From contig CM070876.1 of assembly GCA_036365515.1 (NCBI GenBank), positions 102,672,310-102,736,309 of the forward strand: DNA of 64,000 nt, in the 5' to 3' direction. The notes below the pieces were generated by a model. It saw only the letters and a program-made list of their open reading frames with translations, ran no database searches and was not told the origin of the DNA. Source of the stretch: Torymus aiolomorphi. Taxonomy: Eukaryota > Arthropoda > Insecta > Hymenoptera > Torymidae. Positions 40,648 to 57,104 of this stretch are shown one piece after another. The number at the start of each line of letters is the position of its first letter. The first letter of the stretch is position 1. The position numbers and the translations under genes are program-made.

Positions 40648-43600
40648 AAATAATTTTTGTTAGATTATTACAATCAATTTTTTTTTTTAAGGTAAGAAAG
40701 AAAGCACGTCTTGTACGACGATTAGCAGTACTCGCGGGGCTCGGGTGAAAAAATAACGAAGACTAACACTATTAATGGCGTTCTTATAATAATACTCACA
40801 TTTTCTCGCCTTGTGTAGGTATACAGGACGTTGACAAAGACGTGGATGCCAATGCCGTTCTTATTCTAGCGGACGAGCGGCACCTCGACGACGAATCTTT
40901 CGGAGAGCCGGGTGACACCTCCGGTTTTTGACACTTTATGCCCTCTGTCAATTTACTTTTAGTAAGTGTCTCTTCTTCTTCTTCTCCCTCATCTGTATCC
41001 CCATCTCTCTCTTGCATCTCTGGCTCTCTCTCTCTTTCTCTCTCTCTCTCTACTTGTTATTTGCTTTGTTTTTTTAGACCTAAAAAGTTTTAAATTGTTT
41101 GAGAATGATTACTACATTTTTATGCAAGTTTCTATTATCAAATTTGAACAAGTCGGGCGACTTATAAAGTCAAAAAAGCAAGTATTTCGTTTTTAGTCGA
41201 AATATAAACTAAAAAATCTAATTGAAAGTGATACGGGCAGAAAGGTGAGGCTTTTCCTTCAAATTAGTATAGAAGTAATGTTAAAAATAATTTTTGTTAG
41301 ATTATTACAATCAATTTTTTTTTTTTAAGGAGAGAAAGAAAGCACAACTTGCAAGACTCGGACGAAGATTAGCAGTACTCGCGGGGCTCGGGCGAAAAAA
41401 TAACGAAGACTAGCCCTATTAATTGCGTTCTTATAATAATACTCACTTTTTATCGCCTTGTGTAGGTATACAGGACGTTGACAAAGACGTGGATGCCAAA
41501 GCCGTTCTTATTCTAGCGGACGAGCGGCACCTCGACGACGAATCTTTCGAAGAGCCGGGTGACACCTTCGGTTTTTGACACTTTATGCCCTCTGTCAATT
41601 TACTTTTAGTAAGTGTCTCTTCTTCTTCTTCTCCTTCATCTGTATCCCCATCTCCCTCTTGCATCTCTGGCTCTCTCTCTACTTGTTATTTGCTTTGTTT
41701 CTTTAGACCTAAAAAGTTTTAAATTGTTTGAGAATGATTACTACATTTTTATGCAAGTTTCTATTATCAAATTTGAACAAGTCGGGCGACTTATAAAGTA
41801 AAAAAAGCAAGTATTTCGTTTCTAGTCGAAATATAAACTAAAAAATCTAATTGAAAGTGATACGGGCAGAAAGGTGAGGCTTTTCCTTCAAATTAGTATG
41901 AAAGTAATGTTAAAAATAATTTTTGTTAGATTATTACAATCAATTTTTTTTTTTTTTTAAGGAGAGAAAGAAAGCACAACTTGCAAGACTCGGACGAAGA
42001 TTAGCAGTACTCGCGGGGCTCGGGCGAAAAAATAACAAAGACTAGCCCTATTAATTGCGATCTTATAATAATACTCACTTTTTCTCGCCTTGTGTAGGTA
42101 TATAGGACGTTAACAAAGACGTGGATGCCAATGCCTTTCTTTTTCTAGCGGACGAGAGGCACATCGACGACGAATCTTTCGGAGAGCCGGGTGACACCTC
42201 CGGTATGATAAGTGACGGTGGTTCGGTCAAAAGTTTTGTACGCTTTATGCCCTCTGTCAATTTACTTTTAGTAAGTATCTCTTCTTCTTGTTCTTCTCCC
42301 TCATCTGTATCCCCATCTCTCTCTTGCATCTCTGGCTCTCTCTCTCTAATATTTCTTCTCTCTCTCCTTGTTATTTGCTTTGTTTCTTTAGACCTAAAAA
42401 GTTTTAAATTGTTCGAGAATGATTACTACATTTTTATGCAAGTTTCTATTATCAAATTTGAACAAGTCGGGCGACTTATAAAGTCAAAAAAGCAAGTATT
42501 TCGTTTCTAATCGAAATATAAACTAAAAAATCTAATTGAAAGTGATACGGGCAGAAAGGTGAGGCTTTTCCTTCAAATTAGTATGAAAGTAATGTTAAAA
42601 ATAATTTTTGTTAGATTATTACAATCAATTTATTTTTTTTTTTAAGGAGAGAAAGAAAGCACAACTTTCAAGACTCGGACGAAGATTAGCAGTACTCGCG
42701 GGGCTCGGGCGAAAAAATAACAAAGACTAGCCCTATTAATTGCGATTTTATAATAATACTCACTTTTTCTCGCCTTGTGTAGGTATACAGGACGTTGACA
42801 AAGACGTGGATGCCAATGCCTTTGTTTTTCTAGCGGACGAGAGGCACATCGACGACGGATCTTTCGGAGAGCCAGATGACACCTTCGGTTTTTGACACTT
42901 TATGCCCTCTGTCAATTTACTTTTAGTAAGTGTCTCTTCTTCTTCTTCTCCTTCATCTGTATCCCCATCTCCCTCTTGCATCTCTGGCTCTCTCTCTCTC
43001 TACTTGTTATTTGCATTGTTTGTTTAGACCTAAAAAGTTTTAAATTTTTTGAGAATGATTACTACATTTTTATGCAAGTTTCTATTATCAAATTTGAACA
43101 AGTCGGGCGACTTATAAAGTCAAAAAAGCAAGTATTTCGTTTCTAGTCGAAATATAAACTAAAAAATCTAATTGACAGTGATACGGGCAGAAAGATGAGG
43201 CTTTTCCTTCAAATTAGTATGAAAGTAATGTTAAAAATAATTTTTGTTAGATTATTAGAATCAATTTTTTTTTTTTTTAAGGAGAGAAAGAAAGCACAAC
43301 TTGCAAGACTCGAACGAAGATTAGCAGTACTCGCGGAGCTCGGGCGAAAAAATAACAAAGACTAGCCCTATTAATTGCGATCTTATAATAATACTCACTT
43401 TTTCTCGCCTTGTGTAGGTATACAGGGCGTTGACAAAGACGTGGATGCCAATGCCTTTCTTCTTCTAGCGGACGAGAGGCACATCGAGGACGAATCTTTC
43501 GGAGAGCCGGGTGACACCTCCGGTATGATAAGTGACGGTGGTTCGGTCAAAAGTTTTGTACGCTTTATGCCCTCTGTCAATTTACTTTTAGTAAGTATCT

Positions 43601-43920
43601 CTTCTTCTTGTTCTTCTCCCTCATCTGTATCCCCATCTCTCTTTTGCATCTCTGGCTCTCTCTCTCTAATATTACTTCTCTCTCTCCTTGTTATTTGCTT
43701 TGTTTCTTTAGACCTAAAAAGTTTTAAATTGTTCGAGAATGATTACTACATTTTTATGCAAGTTTCTATTATCGAATTTGAACAAGTCGGGCGACTTATA
43801 AAGTCAAAAAAGCAAGTATTTCGTTTCTGGTCGAAATATAAATTAAAAAATCTAATTGAAAGTGATGCGGGCAGAAAGGTGAGGCTTTTCCTTCAAATTA
43901 GTATGGAAGTAATATTAAAA
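40648..43920 (-). repeat. Five tandem copies of a ~630-690 bp unit carrying an exon-like acidic ORF
   Basis: Units start near 40648, 41284, 41910, 42597 and 43230 at TAATTTTTGTTAGATTATTA. Each has a minus-strand ORF (40796-41017, 41443-41664, 42075-42329, 42760-42981, 43395-43649; 73, 73, 84, 73 and 84 codons) reading DTDEGEEEEE, LTKSKLTEGIK, then PGSPKDSS and IPTQGEK, followed by a GTGAGT donor in phase 2. Copies 3 and 5 have 11 extra codons; the indel keeps the minus frame in all five but leaves a TGA in the plus frame of copies 1, 2 and 4. This favours minus-strand coding. Acceptors for the repeated exon are unclear. A plus-strand exon (IQDVDKDVDANA) with GTAAGT donor was considered. Confidence 0.7.
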
Positions 43921-43987
43921 TTTTTTTTTTTGTATTTTGTAGAAGCAAAATGCTTTCGCGCTTATAATTATTCAAGTGTGGATAAAA

Positions 43988-47239
<3,252 letters not shown>

Positions 47240-47289
47240 TTTTATACAGATGAAAAACACAGATGAACAGCACACAATAATTTTCAAAT

Positions 47290-47570
47290 AAAACAATTTT
47301 GTTGACTTATATCAATTTCCGCATTCGCTTTTCTCATAAGTCATAAATCAACTAAACAATTAAGCAAACAAAAACGAATCGCCAAGCAGTGCGCCGAGCG
47401 CCGATATTGTAAGGTAGTCTGGCGCCTGCGCACTAGAGCTCTTCGCTGATTGGGCGCTCGGTAGGCGGCCGAAAAGTACGAGTGGTACTACTCTAGCGCG
47501 CGCGTTCAAACAGCGAGCGGAGGACTTGGCGCATAACACGAAGTCCACTGCACACATATAACGGAGTTAC
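47290..47570 (-). promoter_or_regulatory. CpG-rich promoter-like region of the 241-codon gene
   Basis: GC-rich, CpG-dense block in AT-rich surroundings, 50-330 bases upstream of the ATG at 47239. It contains GGCGCCTGCGCA (about 47421), close to the NRF-1-type palindromic site, and CCAAT on the minus strand (ATTGG near 47449). Such TATA-less, CpG-rich blocks are typical of housekeeping promoters. Confidence 0.5.
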
Positions 47571-47609
47571 GTAGATGCGCGGTACTAAGCAAGACGAGAA
47601 TGAAAATCA

Positions 47610-48260
47610 TTTCTAAACCCAAGTAGGCGGGGGACGCAAGGTCCACGCATATTAGGAAATTACATAAAAGTGCTACAATAAGCAAAACAATTATTTAAAT
47701 AATTTTTAAACCAAAGTTGGCGGGGGAACCGATGTCCACGTACATTAGAAAATTACATAAAAGTGCTACAATAAGCAAAACAATTATTTAAATAATTTTT
47801 AAACAAATTTAGCCGGAGGTAACAAGATCCACGCATATTAGGGAATAACATAGAAGTGCTACGATAAGCAAAACAATGTTTAAATAATTTCTAAACTCAA
47901 GTAGTCAGGGGAAACGATGTTCCCGCATATTAGAAAATTACATAAAAGTGGTACAAAATAAGCAAAACAATTATTTAAATAATTTTTAAACCAAAGTAGC
48001 CGGGGGAAACAAGGTCCACACATATTAGGAAATTACTTAAAAGTGCTATGATAAGCAAAACAATGATTTAAATAATTACTAAACTCAAGTAGCCGGGGAA
48101 AACGATGTTCCCGCATATTAGGAAATTACATAAAAGTGCGACAATAAGCAAAATAATTGTTTAAATAATTTTTAAACCAAAGTAGCCGGGGGAAACAAGA
48201 TCCACGCATATTAGGAAATCACATAAAAATGCGACAATAAGCAAAGCAATTATTTCAATA
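47610..48260. repeat. Minisatellite, ~90-bp unit, about seven copies
   Basis: Each unit has GCCGGGGGAAACAAGGTCCA or a close variant, then CGCATATTAGGAAATTACAT, AAAAGTGCTACAATAAGCAA and AACAATTATTTAAATAATT. Starts are near 47625, 47711, 47813, 47905, 47999, 48088 and 48185. The stretch 48261-48830 after it has no supported gene. Confidence 0.92.
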
Positions 48261-48829
48261 ATCAATTATTTAAAAATCAAAAATTAAAAAAGCATAATGT
48301 AACATAGTTAAAAATAGGTAACTGGGCACATTTATACAGACTCCGACCTCCTCTTAATCATAAATATTAGTATATGATATGAACACTTACACGTAAATAC
48401 AAACAAATAGTATATTACACACCTAGCGAGTAAAACTGGCCTTCGACTCGTGTGACAATTTACATACGGTCTGGAGCATTCTTTATTTGCTCCCATGGTG
48501 CGTATATGTTTTTTTTTCCTAGCGAGGCCGAATATAAAACATTCGCGACCGAGCGCCGGGAGCGGAAGTGGTAATTTCAGCCAAGTACAAAAAAAAAATA
48601 TAATTATTCTAGCTTCTATCAGTATTTTACTGATTTTTATTGTAAAGTATACGATTACCTACAAGATGCTGGAATTAATAGAATACAATTTTAGCTGGTT
48701 CTCGGCAAACCAAGATCTACGAATACTGGATAAAATGGCGTTAATTAAAGTGTTTATTTATAAATTATATAATTCATCGATATGTGAAATATCAATTATC
48801 TTTTAATTTTTTATAATAAGAAAGTGCTG

Positions 48830-51800
48830 ACCTCAGTTGAACAGGAAGGCAAATATTCACTAGTTCCCGCTCTTGTTGCGGAGATACGTGGCATAGTATT
48901 TAGATTCATCATACAAGGGTAGTAAATGAATACGATTATTATCAATTATAAATACTCTGATAATCTCAATTTGCATGTATGCACTTGCATCAATGGTGCA
49001 TCAGGAAATGGATTGGAGGAAAATCGAGATTTGGTTTGCGTTCCCGATTCCAGGTGCGCCAAGAACTGGGAACACAAGATGAAAAGTGACGACAGTATCA
49101 TTAACAACAATGTGGTATGACTTCTTATGCGCCAATGTATGTGATAAGAATATATGTTATTCATATCACAGTCTATTATTGTTATTTGAAAGAGTGTGAT
49201 TTTTTATTGAACTACGGAATAAACGGCGTACTTATGTAGGATTTTACCTAATTCTCGACGAGCCGAGATCCAGGAACGGTGGACGAAAAAACTTCACTGG
49301 TATTGTTTCTTTGTGATTATTTATACATTTAGCAATATTTTAAATATAATCAAATTTTTAATATCTTGAGGAGAAAATGTACTGACGTCAGTTCAATAAT
49401 TCACAAGTAAAATATTCACGACTTGCCGCTCTTGTTGCGGAGATACGTGGCATAGTATTTAGGTTCATAACACAGGGATAGTAAATGAATACGATTATTA
49501 TGAATTAATTACTCTGATAATCTCAATTTGCATGTATGCACTTGCATCGTAGTGGGGCATCAGGAAATGGATTGGAGGAAAATCGAGATTTGGTTTGCGT
49601 TCCCGATTCCTGGTGCACCGAGATGTGGGAACACAATATGAAAAATGACGACAATGATCATTAACAACAATGTGGTCTGAATGCTTACACGCCAATCTAT
49701 GTGATAAGAAAATATATTTTTCATATTACAGTCCATTATTCTTATTTTAAAGCATACGATTTCTTATAGATCTGTGGAATAAACGGCGTACTTATGTAGG
49801 ATTTTATCTGATTCTCGGCGAGCCGAGATCCAGGAACAGTGGGCGAAAAAACTTCACTGATATTGTTTCTTTGTGATTATTTATACATTTATCAATATTT
49901 GTAATATAATCAAACTTTAAATATCTTGAGGAGAAAATGTACTGACATCAGTTCAATAATTCAAAAGTAAAATATTCACGACTCGCCGCTCTTGTTGCGT
50001 TGATACGTGGCATAGTATTTAGGTTCATCACACAGGGGTAGTAAATCAATACGATTATTATGAATCAATTACTCTGATAATCTCAATTTGCATGTATGCA
50101 CTTGCATCAATGGTGCATCAGGAAATGGATTGGAGGAAAATCGAGATTTGGTTTGTGTTCCCGATTCCAGGTGCGCCGAGAACTGGGAACACAAGATGAA
50201 AAGTGACGACAGTATCATTAACAACAATGTGGTATGACTTCTTATGCGCCAATGTATGTGATAAGAATATATGTTATTCATATCACAGTCTATTATTGTT
50301 ATTTGAAAGAGTGCGATTTTTTATTGAACTACGGAATAAACGGCGTACTTATGTAGGATTTTACCTGATTCTCGATGAGCCGAGATCCAGGAACGGTGGA
50401 CGAAGAAACTTCACTGGTATTGTTTCTTTGTGATTATTTATACATTTAGCAATATTTTAAATATAATCAAATTTTTAATATCTTGAGGAGAAAATGTACT
50501 GACGTCAGTTCAATAATTCACAAGTAAAATATTCACGACTTGCCGCTCTTGTTGCGGAGATACGTGGCATAGTATTTAGGTTCATCACACAGGGATAGTA
50601 AATGAGTACGATTATTATGAATTAATTACTCTGATAATCTCAATTTGCATGTATGCACTTGCATCGCAATGGGGCATCAGGAAATGGATTGGAGGAAAAT
50701 CGAGATTTGGTTTGCGTTCCCGATTCCTGGTGCGCCGAGATGTGGGAACACAATATGAAAAGTGACGACAATGATCATTAACAACAATGTGGTATGAATG
50801 CTTACACGCCAATCTATGTGATAAGAAAATATATTGTTCATATTACAGTCAATTATTCTTATTTTAAAGCGTACGATTTCTTATAGATCTATGGAATAAA
50901 CGGCGTACTTATGTAGGATTTTACCTGATTCTCGGCGAGCCGAGATCCAGGAACAGTAGACGAAAAAACTTCAATGATATTGTTTCTTTGTGATTATATA
51001 TACATTTATCAATATTTAAAATATAATCAAATTAAAATATTTTGAGGATAAAATGTACTGACGTCAGTTCAATAATTCAAAACTAAAATATTGACGACTC
51101 GCCGCTCTTGTTGCGGAGATACGTGGAGTAATATTTAGGTTCATCACACAGGGCTAGTAAATGAATACGATTATTATGAATTAATTACTCTGATAATCTC
51201 AATTTGCATCTATGCACTTGTATCAATGGTGCATCAGGAAATGGATTGGAGGAAAGTCGAGATTTGGTTTGCGTTCCCGATTCCGGGTGCGCCGAGTACT
51301 AGGAACACAATATGAAAAGTAACGACAATGATCATTAACAACAATGTGGTATGAATGCTTACACGCCAATCTATGTGATAAGAAAATATATTGTTCATAT
51401 TACAGTCCATTATTGTTATTTGAAAGAGTGTTATTTTTTATTGATCTGCGGAATAAAACGGCGTACTTATGTAGGATTTTACCTGATTCTCGGCGAGCCG
51501 AGATCCAGGAACAGTAGACGAAAAAACTTCAATGATATTGTTTCATTGTAGTTATTTATACATTTATCAATATTTAAAATCTAATCAAATTTAAATATTT
51601 TGAGGATAAAATGTACTGACGTCAGTTCAATAATTCACAAGTAAAATATTCACGACTTGCCGCTCTTGTTGCGGTGATACGTGGCATAGTATTTAGGTTC
51701 ATCACACAGGGCTAGTAAATGAATACGATTCTTATGAATTAATTAGTCTGATAATCTCAATATGCATGTATGCACTTGCATCGCAATGGAGCATCAGGAA

Positions 51801-52030
51801 ATGGATTGGAGGAAAATCGAGATTTGGTTTGCGTTCCCGATTCCGGGTGCGCCGAGAACTGGGAACACAATATGAAAAGTGACGACAGTATCATTAACAA
51901 TAATATGGTATGAATGCTTACACGCCAATCTATGTGATATAGTCTATTATTCTTATTTTGAAGCAATTTCTTATAGATCGATCTATGGAATAATCGGTGT
52001 ATGTACGATTTTACCTGATTCTCGGCCAAC
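48830..52030 (-). repeat. 557-bp satellite array, minus orientation, ~5.7 copies
   Basis: TTGCGGAGATACGTGGCATA or close variants recur near 48875, 49436, 49997, 50553, 51113 and 51670 (mean ~558 bp). Each monomer contains GATTCTCGGCGAGCCGAGAT, GTACTGACGTCAGTTCAATA and TTCCCGATTCCnGGTGCGCC. Monomers alternate between two subtypes (GATGCATTGATG-type against a CATCGCAATGGGGCATC type), suggesting a dimeric higher-order unit. ORFs (for example 48946-49164, 50069-50281, 51757-52029) repeat with the monomer but show no known domain. Confidence 0.92.
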
Positions 52031-52655
52031 CGCGACCTATAGGAAGATTATATTAATTGGTTTTAATTGTATTATTTACAATGTATTCATCTTTTTACGA
52101 ATTAATTAATCAAGGGGAGATAGAAAAAAAATATTTAACTAACCACTATAACAAATACAATATCGTATAATATCATTGTACCCTATATGATATTATCACA
52201 GATGAATAAAGAGAGAAAAAATTTCAATGTATTTATGTTATTCGTATGTAAATTTATTTAAATGCTACAAAATTACAAAATTAGAGAATCGATAAAATTA
52301 TTTGAATTTTTCACTGATGGGGAAGTTATTAATAATGCAAATACTGAAGAAAATTGATTACAGTACAAGGATAGCACAAAGTATCAATTATATATATTTT
52401 TGGAAAATGCTTGTATAAATAATAATGTAAAATAATTTATTTATCTTTTTTTGAGGATTCAAAGATTACAATTAATTTATTATTTCATAGCTGCAAATAA
52501 TGTTTATCCGCATCTTGGCAATCTGAGATCTGAGAGAAAATAAGAAGTAATTTCTTAAATTAACTTGTTTCTACATTTCTCTTTTAATGAAAAATTTTTA
52601 TTTGCAAATATTTAATAGCGCTTAATTATTGATAGAGATTATTCTTAACATTTTC
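52031..52655. other. AT-rich stretch, no gene seen
   Basis: Only low-complexity AT-rich text. A single CATCTTGGCAATCTGAGATC near 52512 may be a decayed two-box motif. Confidence 0.4.
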
Positions 52656-53125
52656 TCAATCATACTTCTTTATTGCTTTGAATCGAGACTCCTAGCGCCA
52701 TCACTCGGGAAAATAGTTACTGGTCGACATTTTGTTGGCGCGTTCCGAAATGCATCATTTTCGTCGCGAGCCCCCAACTCTGACTGCTCTGAAGTGAGTC
52801 AACGCCCGGTGAGAATTTTCTGTCTAACACCGCTGCCTGCCACTGCATGAGAGCGTACCGGCACTGGGTCACGCGGTGCCTGTCCGTTGTCTGCTGTCAG
52901 CCTTCTGCGCCCTGCTCGCGATTTCCTCGTTTTTCGGGTGTCAACAATATGGGACCTCTCGCAGGGACCGAAAGACGCAAGTTGACCTCTCGATGACGAC
53001 GAGCGTCGCGGGAGAACTAATTACGTTTCTTCCCGCGGGCCTAATGTTTTTGTGCGTCTGAGTGACATATGTGCAGTGAGCCGGCAGTCTACTGCTCCAC
53101 GCAGTAAGAAAAACGACGAGACGTT

Positions 53126-53185
<60 letters not shown>

Positions 53186-53645
53186 TTATGGACGCCCCCG
53201 CTGAAGTCAATTAACAGTGATGACGATTGACGACGAGGCACACCGTTCCACACCACGTGCGTACACAGCACACCCGCGACTCACAAGGCGATTACCGCAC
53301 ATCGGAGTGCCATAACCTCATCTGTACAGGTCGCAGATCCCAGCTCTCAGTTATTGCGCTACGGCAGGTGTCTACCTAAGTACCCAAGTGTCTTGGCTGC
53401 GAACGAGCGGACGCGCAGGAGGTATGCTTGTGCGTGCGAGAGGGAGTGACAGAGAAGACTAAAGAGGCGGTAAACGTGCAGCAGCAGCAGGGTGCCGACG
53501 CCAGCCGCGTTTACGAGGAGGAAGGGTATGGTCTGCCCGGCATCTCATATGCAAACGTTCTGAATCCGAGGACAGCAGCAGAGGTAAAAGCGACGGTTGT
53601 CATCACGACGGCTGTTCGATGGTACCTACCATCCCGAGTGAAAAA
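52656..53645 (+). other. CpG-rich block, possible host first exon or promoter
   Basis: About 1 kb of markedly higher GC and CpG content with a GA microsatellite (53131-53182). A plus ORF (53428-53703) contains QQQQ and ISYANVLNPRTAAE, and GTAAAA at 53584 could be a donor ending an exon at ..GCAGAG. No domain is recognised. It may be the promoter and 5' exon of a gene continuing to the right, or part of an old retroelement. Nothing in the window decides. Confidence 0.35.
53131..53182. repeat. GA microsatellite
   Basis: 26 uninterrupted GA units on the plus strand. A second, shorter AG tract lies at 54677-54709. Confidence 0.95.
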
Positions 53646-53988
53646 GATATTATCAGTACTTATAGCAAGTTACAGTGTGAAGTATAATCATTTGACTAAT
53701 TAAGACCTAAGTTGTTTGTGCTTTTGTACTTTTTATAATGTGCCTCTATTGAATTCATAAGATATAATATACCTATTTTAACAAAACAATATTTGTTGCT
53801 GGGATCGTGTAAATATAATCTAAGTTAGTGCTTTAAAATATAATAATCTACAGCAAATAAGGTCAGACAACAAAAATCTATTACCAAAGAAGTAAAAGAC
53901 AATTTGGTGCAGACTGCCTCGTCACTTGTTAAGTACTTCAGTGATTCTTCAGTTAGTATATTTGAAAAAGTCGTCTTACGCACACAAG

Positions 53989-54549
53989 GAAATAATACTG
54001 TAACGTCCATGTTACAATGTCGCGAAAACGGTAAAGTAAGCGCGATAAATGTTCCAGGGGGGTTGTCCGTGAATGATATACGATAAAATGTTTATCACCG
54101 CGTAATACAGGTACGTTTTTAGGACGAATAGTACAATTTAGGACAACATTTTGATTTGATGTGACATATACTGTGGTCAAACGATAATGTCGCATCGCAA
54201 CGCATATCGCTAAGGGTAATTTTATATTACGCCATAGCGATAAGTTTTGTTTGTTTGTATACTTTGTATATCGAAACATTATGCAATAAAAAATTCTTCG
54301 CTATGGGGCAATACAAAATTACCCTTAGCGATATGCGTTGCGATGCAACATAATCGTTTTACCACAGTATATGTCACATCAAATCAAAATGTTGTCCTAA
54401 ATTGTACTATTCGTCCTAAAAACGTACCTGTATTACGCGGTGATAAACATTTTATCGTATATCATTCAAGGACAACCCCCCTGGAACATTTATCGCGCTT
54501 ACTTTACCGTTTTCGCGACATTGTAACACGGACGTTACAGTATTATTTC
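53989..54549. mobile_element. Foldback MITE with ~250-bp, nearly perfect arms
   Basis: GAAATAATACTGTAACGTCC at the left end pairs with GGACGTTACAGTATTATTTC at the right end. The arms stay paired (ACATTGTAACAT, AAACATTTTATCGTATATCA, TTACCCTTAGCGATATGCGT) to a loop of ~55 bases near 54242-54297. The arms differ by only a few bases, so the insertion or conversion is recent. It has no protein-coding capacity of its own; the ORF 54247-54819 runs through one arm. Confidence 0.88.
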
Positions 54550-54675
54550 AGAATCTCCATATTCTTCAGTATGCACAAACTATACGTTTTTGTCCGATCG
54601 GTACATAATATAGCATTTTTGTCCAACTGGCAAAAGAGAGGAAGAGGGAGAGAGAGACGTAAAGGGAGAAGAGCG

Positions 54676-54710
<35 letters not shown>

Positions 54711-56849
54711 CCGTACATGGTATATCCGGTCAATCAACCTAACCTTGTTATTTTATGTATACTGTATACATACTTTTAATATACGCATTAGTCTATATAC
54801 TTACAATCATCATTTATAAGTTATATTCAAGGCTCTTTACATAATTGAAATTCGATTTTAAATTGACTTGATATACTTTATATATATATATTCAGATATA
54901 TTTTCAGATAAGTAGCAAACTTTTATTATAAAATAAAAAAAATAATTTTATTAATATAAGTATTGTTACTTTGTGAATCTCTTTTTTATTGGTACAGAGA
55001 TATCAGAACAAGAATAATTGACAAGTAGATCATGATTAAATAATTTGTAACATAGAAGAGTTCAAAATCGTTATTATTGTGCATTAAGGCCACCAAAAGA
55101 TTATGTTCAAGTCTGTCAAAGCACGCAACCTGCTGTAATAGATAAAAAAGAAATACTGTTGCAGACAATATTCCTTTAGCAGAGCCTCGTTCTACTTTAT
55201 GGTATTTTTATTATGGATGCTTTACTGGCCCTATGATTTCTAAAGGTAAACTAGCATTATTAAAACCCGGAAATAGTGATATATAAGATTTTCTCAGATT
55301 ATTGAAAGTGCATCATGCTCAAGTATTTTTTAATTTACATTATATTTCAGATTCTTTCAAATTCAGACCTCATTTCATGTTTTGCTTAAAGTTCAAACAC
55401 TGCTTAAAAAAGATATTAAGATATAAATACACTAAAAATTTATGAAGTTCATTGCATATCAATGCGTTAAAGAATGGATTACCACGAATTTTAATAAGAG
55501 TGACATAAAGTAGTGACATTAAGTGATGGTTCATTATTTTGAGAAAACAACACGCAAAGATATAAGCAACCTGTTTAGATTGTATGTTATTTTCATAGAT
55601 AACTTTAACTGTTTGTGGTTTAAGTTAGTTGTTATCAGCGAACATCTCGACAGCTTTTCTTTTACAAGGAAATTTTAAATTTCAAATGGACTGTACAGTA
55701 TGATAAAAATATGCAGTATAACGCATGTTTGCGACATTTACAAAACACTGCTGTGGATATTTATGTAATAAACATCAACATGATTCAGAGAAGTTATCTG
55801 TAAATATTTTTCTACACAAGATTTAGATAATAATTTCAAAAAGTTATATCTATACAAGAATTACAACTATATTAACATAAAAGAAGATATTAACATAAAA
55901 ACAAAAACTAAAAATTGATGAATGTTCAAGTCTGTAAAAGCATGCAACCTCCTGTAGTAAAGACAAAAAGAAATACTGTTGCAGATATTCCTCTAGCAGA
56001 GCCTTGTTCTACTCTCTGGTGTTTTAGTTATCGATGCTTTACTGGCCCTGTGATTTCTAAAGGTAAACTAGCATTTCTCAGATTTTATTTTACAAGTCCA
56101 TCATGCTCAAGTATTTTATATCAAAAAGTTATATCCATACAAGAATGTCAAGAAAGCTTTTATTCTTAGTGATTCTTAGTTCATAAACTGGTTGTGATTT
56201 TTTTAATTTACAAGATTATGCGTGGGTTATTAATTTAAGTAGTTTCAATCAATAATAATTTCAAGAAGTTATATCTACTATAAAAGAATATCGAGAAAGA
56301 TACTGCCTGAAGAAATGGAAATCTACAAGTGTCATCTACAAGAAAATAATGTAGAAATATCCTCGTCCTGATTTCATTCTCCAATGTGATATACATTCAT
56401 TAGATTCTCAAAGTGTGACAAAAGCTGTTAGGAAGCTACAATTAAGATGTTTTAGACGGTATTGCACAGAAAGTGTGAAAAAAGTATTATGAAAATGAAA
56501 GAATTAGTTTGATTAGAATACAAGTTTTTAACAATTAGTTTTTCAAAATAAAATAAGAAAATTGTCATTTTAATAGAAAAGATCATCTATCTAGTTGAGA
56601 ATCATATTAGTACTATACACTAGAATACTAAAAATATTATTATGATGAAATATTAAAAAATAATTAGAACCTGCATCGATACATATTGTAAGTATTGTAG
56701 TTTTAAGCTTTATCAAAATTATTAGAAATAGAGAATTAGTGAGATTAATAGTACTATAGTACTAACAGGAGTCCAAAATTATAATTTTATTTTGAAGGAG
56801 GTTGCAATAAAACGATCAACGAGGAACCAAGAAAAATTCATTTAAAACT

Positions 56850-56897
56850 TAGTTTATTGGCCGACGTTTCGGTATTGATATTAATACCTTCATCAGG
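56850..56897 (-). ncRNA. Hammerhead ribozyme core in the left Penelope terminal repeat
   Basis: Read on the minus strand: CTGATGA, then stem II GGTATT/AATACC with loop AATATC, then GAAACGTCGGCC. CUGAUGA and GAAA are the invariant hammerhead core. Stem III would be very short (CGUC side), as described for Penelope-like elements. Confidence 0.75.
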
Positions 56898-57104
56898 GCT
56901 AAGAAGGGAAAAAAACATAGTTAAAACATATATACAGAATATTTTAAGCAAAAGAACACATTAACACTTTTTTTGGCAATTTACTGACCTAATAAATTAA
57001 TGAAAGTTTACACCATGGTTCGTAGACAAACATAGGTGACGCCGATCAAGTATTGATATAGCACATAGTGCAACCGATCAAGTATTGATATAGCACATAT
57101 TTTA

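Noticed and set aside
40966..43146. Plus-strand exons (IQDVDKDVDANA and LKSFKLFENDYY) in the tandem array
   Set aside because: Plus frames carry stops in three of five copies for the first and four of five for the second, and the donor and acceptor phases do not match; the minus frame is open in all five.
47610..48260. CRISPR-like array
   Set aside because: The ~90-bp unit is repeated throughout without unique spacers; it is a minisatellite in a eukaryotic context.
48946..52029. Repeated ~65-90 aa ORFs in the satellite array
   Set aside because: They follow the monomer period, start and stop irregularly and show no domain; likely incidental.
52941..53271. Minus-strand ORFs with serine-leucine runs
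   Set aside because: They are translations of the GA microsatellite.
54247..54819. 190-aa ORF through the foldback MITE
   Set aside because: It is the translation of one MITE arm plus an AG tract; the other arm gives the same peptide on the minus strand.
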